Of a stretch of 7,932 bases of DNA, positions 5,915 through 7,932 are shown one piece after another (positions within the stretch are counted from its first letter, which is position 1; the number at the start of each line of letters is the position of its first letter). Source of the DNA: Chryseobacterium gleum. Lineage in GTDB: Bacteria > Bacteroidota > Bacteroidia > Flavobacteriales_D > Crocinitomicaceae. A program made the position numbers and the translations under genes. The DNA lies in the NCBI GenBank assembly GCA_945877005.1, contig CAMCQL010000081.1, positions 1 to 7,932 of the forward strand. Direction: 5' to 3'. The notes beneath the pieces are model-generated. The model had not been told where the DNA came from, did no database searches, and saw only the letters and a list, made by a program, of their open reading frames with translations.

Positions 5915-6874
5915 TTAGAATATTTTTTTTCTAAAATGACAATAGGGCGTACCACCATTTTTCTCATAATATTGCTGATGATACGTTTCGGCTGGCCAAA
6001 ATTTAGTTGCTGGTACTAATTCAGTCGCAATTTTCAATCCCTTTTTTTCAAGTAAAAGAATTAATTTTTCACTAATTTCTTTTTGCGAGTCATTTGTGTA
6101 AAATATTTTTGATAAATATTGTTCTCCAATATCGTTTCCTTGTCCGTTAGTTTGTGTTGGGTTGTGTATTTCGAAAAATAACTTTGCTAAATGTTCAAAA
6201 TTAGTAACTGTTGGATCAAATTCTACGCTCAAAACTTCGATATGTCCAGTGGTATGGTTACATACTTCACGATAAGTAGGGTTTTCTTTGTGTCCACCTG
6301 TGTAACCAACTTCCGTTTTAGTCACACCTTTCTCGTTTTGAAAATAATATTCAACTCCCCAGAAACATCCTCCAGCAAAGAGTGCAACTTCTGTTTTTTT
6401 GGAAGATTGTACTTCAGTACGAAATTCCATAGAAATTGAATTGACACAATGGCGTGTGTTTTTTTGAGTGAAACCTTCGCCATAAAACACATGGCCTAAA
6501 TGACCATCACAGTTTGCACAAACAATTTCTGTACGTCTTCCGTCTGCATCTAATACCTTTTTAACTGCACCCTTAATTTCATCATCAAAACTAGGCCACC
6601 CACAACCTGAATGAAATTTTGAGGTTGAATTATATAGAGGTGCTTCGCATTGTTTACACACATAAAACCCTTTTTCAAAGCTGTCCGTGTATTCACCAAT
6701 AAATGGAGCTTCGGTTCCTTTGTTTAGAATTACTCTGGCTTCTTCAGGAGTGAGTTTTTTATATGTCATGGAGTGAGTTTTTGGAGTGATTGTATTTTGT
6801 GAATTGCAAGAGAGTATCTCAATTAAAGAAAAGAAGAGCGGTAGTAAAATTAATTTCGAAAAATAATTTCGCAT
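5915..6874 (-). CDS. Bifunctional methionine sulfoxide reductase B/A, exported lipoprotein-type
   Basis: This fusion reduces both diastereomers of methionine sulfoxide: MsrB acts on the R form and MsrA on the S form. Of 319 residues, 1-23 form a signal with a possible lipobox ending EILSC, so Cys23 may be lipidated, placing the enzyme in the periplasm or on a membrane. The MsrB domain (about 36-157) has both zinc CxxC pairs (Cys73/Cys76, Cys119/Cys122), the GCGWPSF motif and catalytic Cys143 in RHCVNS. The MsrA domain (about 161-319) begins ALFAGGCFWG with catalytic Cys170; Cys205 or Cys312 could be resolving residues. The B-then-A order differs from the A-B order of the well-studied Neisseria and Streptococcus fusions. 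An internal ATG at 6769 would give a cytoplasmic form without the signal; I prefer 6874. It follows the secreted 135-residue protein gene by 81 bp on the same strand. Confidence 0.93.
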   Translation of the reverse strand: MRNYFSKLILLPLFFSLIEILSCNSQNTITPKTHSMTYKKLTPEEARVILNKGTEAPFIGEYTDSFEKGFYVCKQCEAPLYNSTSKFHSGCGWPSFDDEIKGAVKKVLDADGRRTEIVCANCDGHLGHVFYGEGFTQKNTRHCVNSISMEFRTEVQSSKKTEVALFAGGCFWGVEYYFQNEKGVTKTEVGYTGGHKENPTYREVCNHTTGHIEVLSVEFDPTVTNFEHLAKLFFEIHNPTQTNGQGNDIGEQYLSKIFYTNDSQKEISEKLILLLEKKGLKIATELVPATKFWPAETYHQQYYEKNGGTPYCHFRKKIF

Positions 6875-6893
6875 AATTCTTGTTTACAAAGAA

Positions 6894-6923
6894 TAACAAA
6901 ATTCATTGTTAAAAGTTTTGTTA
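6894..6923. repeat. Inverted and direct repeats upstream of the MsrBA gene
   Basis: TAACAAAA (6894-6901) is exactly complementary to TTTTGTTA (6916-6923), with a 14-nt spacer. Overlapping this, TTGTTAAA occurs twice in direct orientation (6906-6913 and 6918-6925), 12 bp start to start. The block sits 20-49 nt before the MsrBA start, where an operator or a weak hairpin would be plausible. AT-rich composition makes chance matches likely. Confidence 0.3.
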
Positions 6924-6955
6924 AAGTACCTCTTGGATAAAAAATAAAATTCTAT

Positions 6956-7363
6956 TTATTTTTTCTTGCTACTGTCTTGTAACATCAATTTAACAGTCAA
7001 CTTCTTCTTTCCGTCAGGAGTTGTCCAATGTCCAGTACTGAATTGTTCTCCAAGTGAAGAAAGTGTAAAGATCCCAATTTGTTTGTCTCCGTCCATTTCT
7101 TTAAGAATCGTTGGAGCATCTGGGTTCGAAATATCGTTTTCACAAGCATTAAATTCCCCCAACATTTCAACTTTTTTTCTAAGTTTTTTATGATCGTAAT
7201 CACCACTAAAAGCTAAGTTACAACCATCTTTGGATACATTGACAATCAATGCTATTTCTACCTGCATAGAACCCACTGTTCCTTTGTATCTGTAATTTTC
7301 TGTCGTTTGAGCAAAGGTTGTGAATCCAATTATAATTGAACTGAATAGGAGTAATGTTTTCAT
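6956..7363 (-). CDS. Small secreted beta-rich protein of unknown function
   Basis: The 135-residue product begins with a standard Sec signal peptide (MKTLLLF, hydrophobic core, cleavage probably after TTFAQ at residue 19). The mature ~116 residues show short alternating hydrophobic strands (YRYKGTVGS, VEIALIVNV, CNLAFSGDYD, IGIFTLSSL, STGHWTTPDGKKKLTVKLML), suggesting a compact beta-barrel or sandwich; the G-x-Y-D and G-x-W spacing recalls small periplasmic calycin-like proteins, but this is only a resemblance. Cys48 and Cys74 could form a disulfide. The C-terminus is Lys-rich (SSKKK). ATG at 7361-7363 is chosen because it starts the signal peptide. The gene follows the upstream partial gene by 17 bp, so the two are likely in one operon. 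I do not recognise the family. Confidence 0.75.
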   Translation of the reverse strand: MKTLLLFSSIIIGFTTFAQTTENYRYKGTVGSMQVEIALIVNVSKDGCNLAFSGDYDHKKLRKKVEMLGEFNACENDISNPDAPTILKEMDGDKQIGIFTLSSLGEQFSTGHWTTPDGKKKLTVKLMLQDSSKKK

Positions 7364-7380
7364 AATAAGTAACTTTTAAA

Positions 7381-7932
7381 TTATTTTAGCGTGTTAATTT
7401 TTTGTATCAATTCGTTTGTTGTTGAATAATCTTCAGGATTTAAATTCATTGCTTTGGCATGTTCTATAGCAGTTGAAGCAGCTTTTGTTGCCTCTTTTTT
7501 CCGTTTAAGTTTAAACAATAAGGATGCATAGGTATCGTATTCAGCAAAGAATTTAAGCTCTGTTTTATTTTTTAGCATACGTTTCATTTGTTCCGCCATT
7601 CTTGATAATGTTGTCTCATCGTCCACATTTTCGTAAAGTGTCCATGCAATTGAATTGTACATTTCTTCTCCAATCAATGAAATGTTAGCGTCAGATAACA
7701 ATTGGGAGAATGTTTTCCAATCTTTATTTTTTTGAGCATTCTCTAATCGTAAATACAACGCTGTTTTTTTAGTCGTAGCTATCGACATTTGTTCCAAAGA
7801 AAGAATGTAATTTTCAAGCTCAACAGTTTTTGGAGTTTTACTATAAATCAATGACCTACCATAGGTATAATAAACCTCGTTAATCTTACTATCGACAGAA
7901 TCCTTTGTGTACAATTGTGCATATTTATCTTT
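7381..7932 (-). CDS. Helical-repeat protein, C-terminal part (5' end outside window); possibly a thioredoxin-family protein
   Basis: The minus-strand frame is open to the window edge (183 residues visible), so the start is missing; the TTG at 7912-7914 is an internal Leu codon. The visible part is almost entirely helical with TPR-like features: ALYLRLENAQKNKDWKTFSQLL in the middle and, near the end, a helix pair around DTYASLLFKLKRKKEATKAA followed by AIEHAKAMNLNPEDYS. The segment around NSIAWTLYENVDDETTLSRM and the DTYASLL repeat resemble, from memory, the helical C-terminal region of Bacteroidota thioredoxin-fold proteins (thioredoxin-like domain first, helices after). No CxxC motif is in view, so that identity is inference; a plain TPR protein is the alternative. 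It is followed 17 bp later by the secreted 135-residue protein gene. Confidence 0.65.
   Translation of the reverse strand, partial: KDKYAQLYTKDSVDSKINEVYYTYGRSLIYSKTPKTVELENYILSLEQMSIATTKKTALYLRLENAQKNKDWKTFSQLLSDANISLIGEEMYNSIAWTLYENVDDETTLSRMAEQMKRMLKNKTELKFFAEYDTYASLLFKLKRKKEATKAASTAIEHAKAMNLNPEDYSTTNELIQKINTLK

Noticed and set aside
5914..5935. TTTAGAA/TTCTAAA hairpin as a terminator between the barrel gene and MsrBA
   Set aside because: The stem is almost all A-T, overlaps the MsrBA stop and last codons, and has no T tract after the stem in either direction, only in the loop.
6966..7206. Overlapping open frames on both strands within the secreted-protein gene
   Set aside because: They compete with a frame that has a clear signal peptide and ordinary spacing to its neighbour; their products look like out-of-frame translations.

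Overview
The window looks like an ordinary chromosomal segment of a Bacteroidota bacterium, most likely a flavobacterium-type member. The signs are a strongly AT-rich base composition, start codons without clear Shine-Dalgarno sequences, a TAnnTTTG-type -7 box in front of rpsA, a six-domain S1 protein with a Gly/Ser-rich tail, and several small secreted or outer-membrane proteins with N-terminal signal peptides. I see no tRNA, rRNA, CRISPR array, insertion sequence or phage gene. Genus-level placement is not possible from the sequence alone.

Left part (1-2385). A plus-strand gene enters from outside the window and ends in an NlpC/P60 peptidoglycan hydrolase domain; its frame is open to base 1. 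It faces a minus-strand pair, gcvT then clpS, which are almost contiguous and probably one transcript. That transcript ends at a strong hairpin terminator at 943-974.

Centre (2386-5166). About 300 bp of AT-rich divergent promoter region separates gcvT from rpsA. The rpsA leader of about 90 nt holds two pairings that overlap in topology: a hairpin, and a second helix using that hairpin's loop. This looks like a pseudoknot or a two-state switch and is the most interesting non-coding signal here. A bidirectional terminator separates rpsA from a convergent minus-strand left-handed beta-helix protein of the gamma-carbonic anhydrase/PaaY type.

Right part (5167-7932). An 8-stranded-looking outer-membrane beta-barrel protein is on the plus strand. 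Convergent to it is a minus-strand series: a partial helical-repeat protein (possibly the C-terminus of a thioredoxin-family protein), a small secreted beta-rich protein, and a lipoprotein-type MsrB-MsrA fusion that repairs oxidised methionine. These three may serve envelope redox homeostasis, but that link is inferred from proximity and a partial protein.

I found no convincing new multi-gene system. The best leads are the rpsA leader structure, the two small uncharacterised envelope proteins, and the possible redox grouping.
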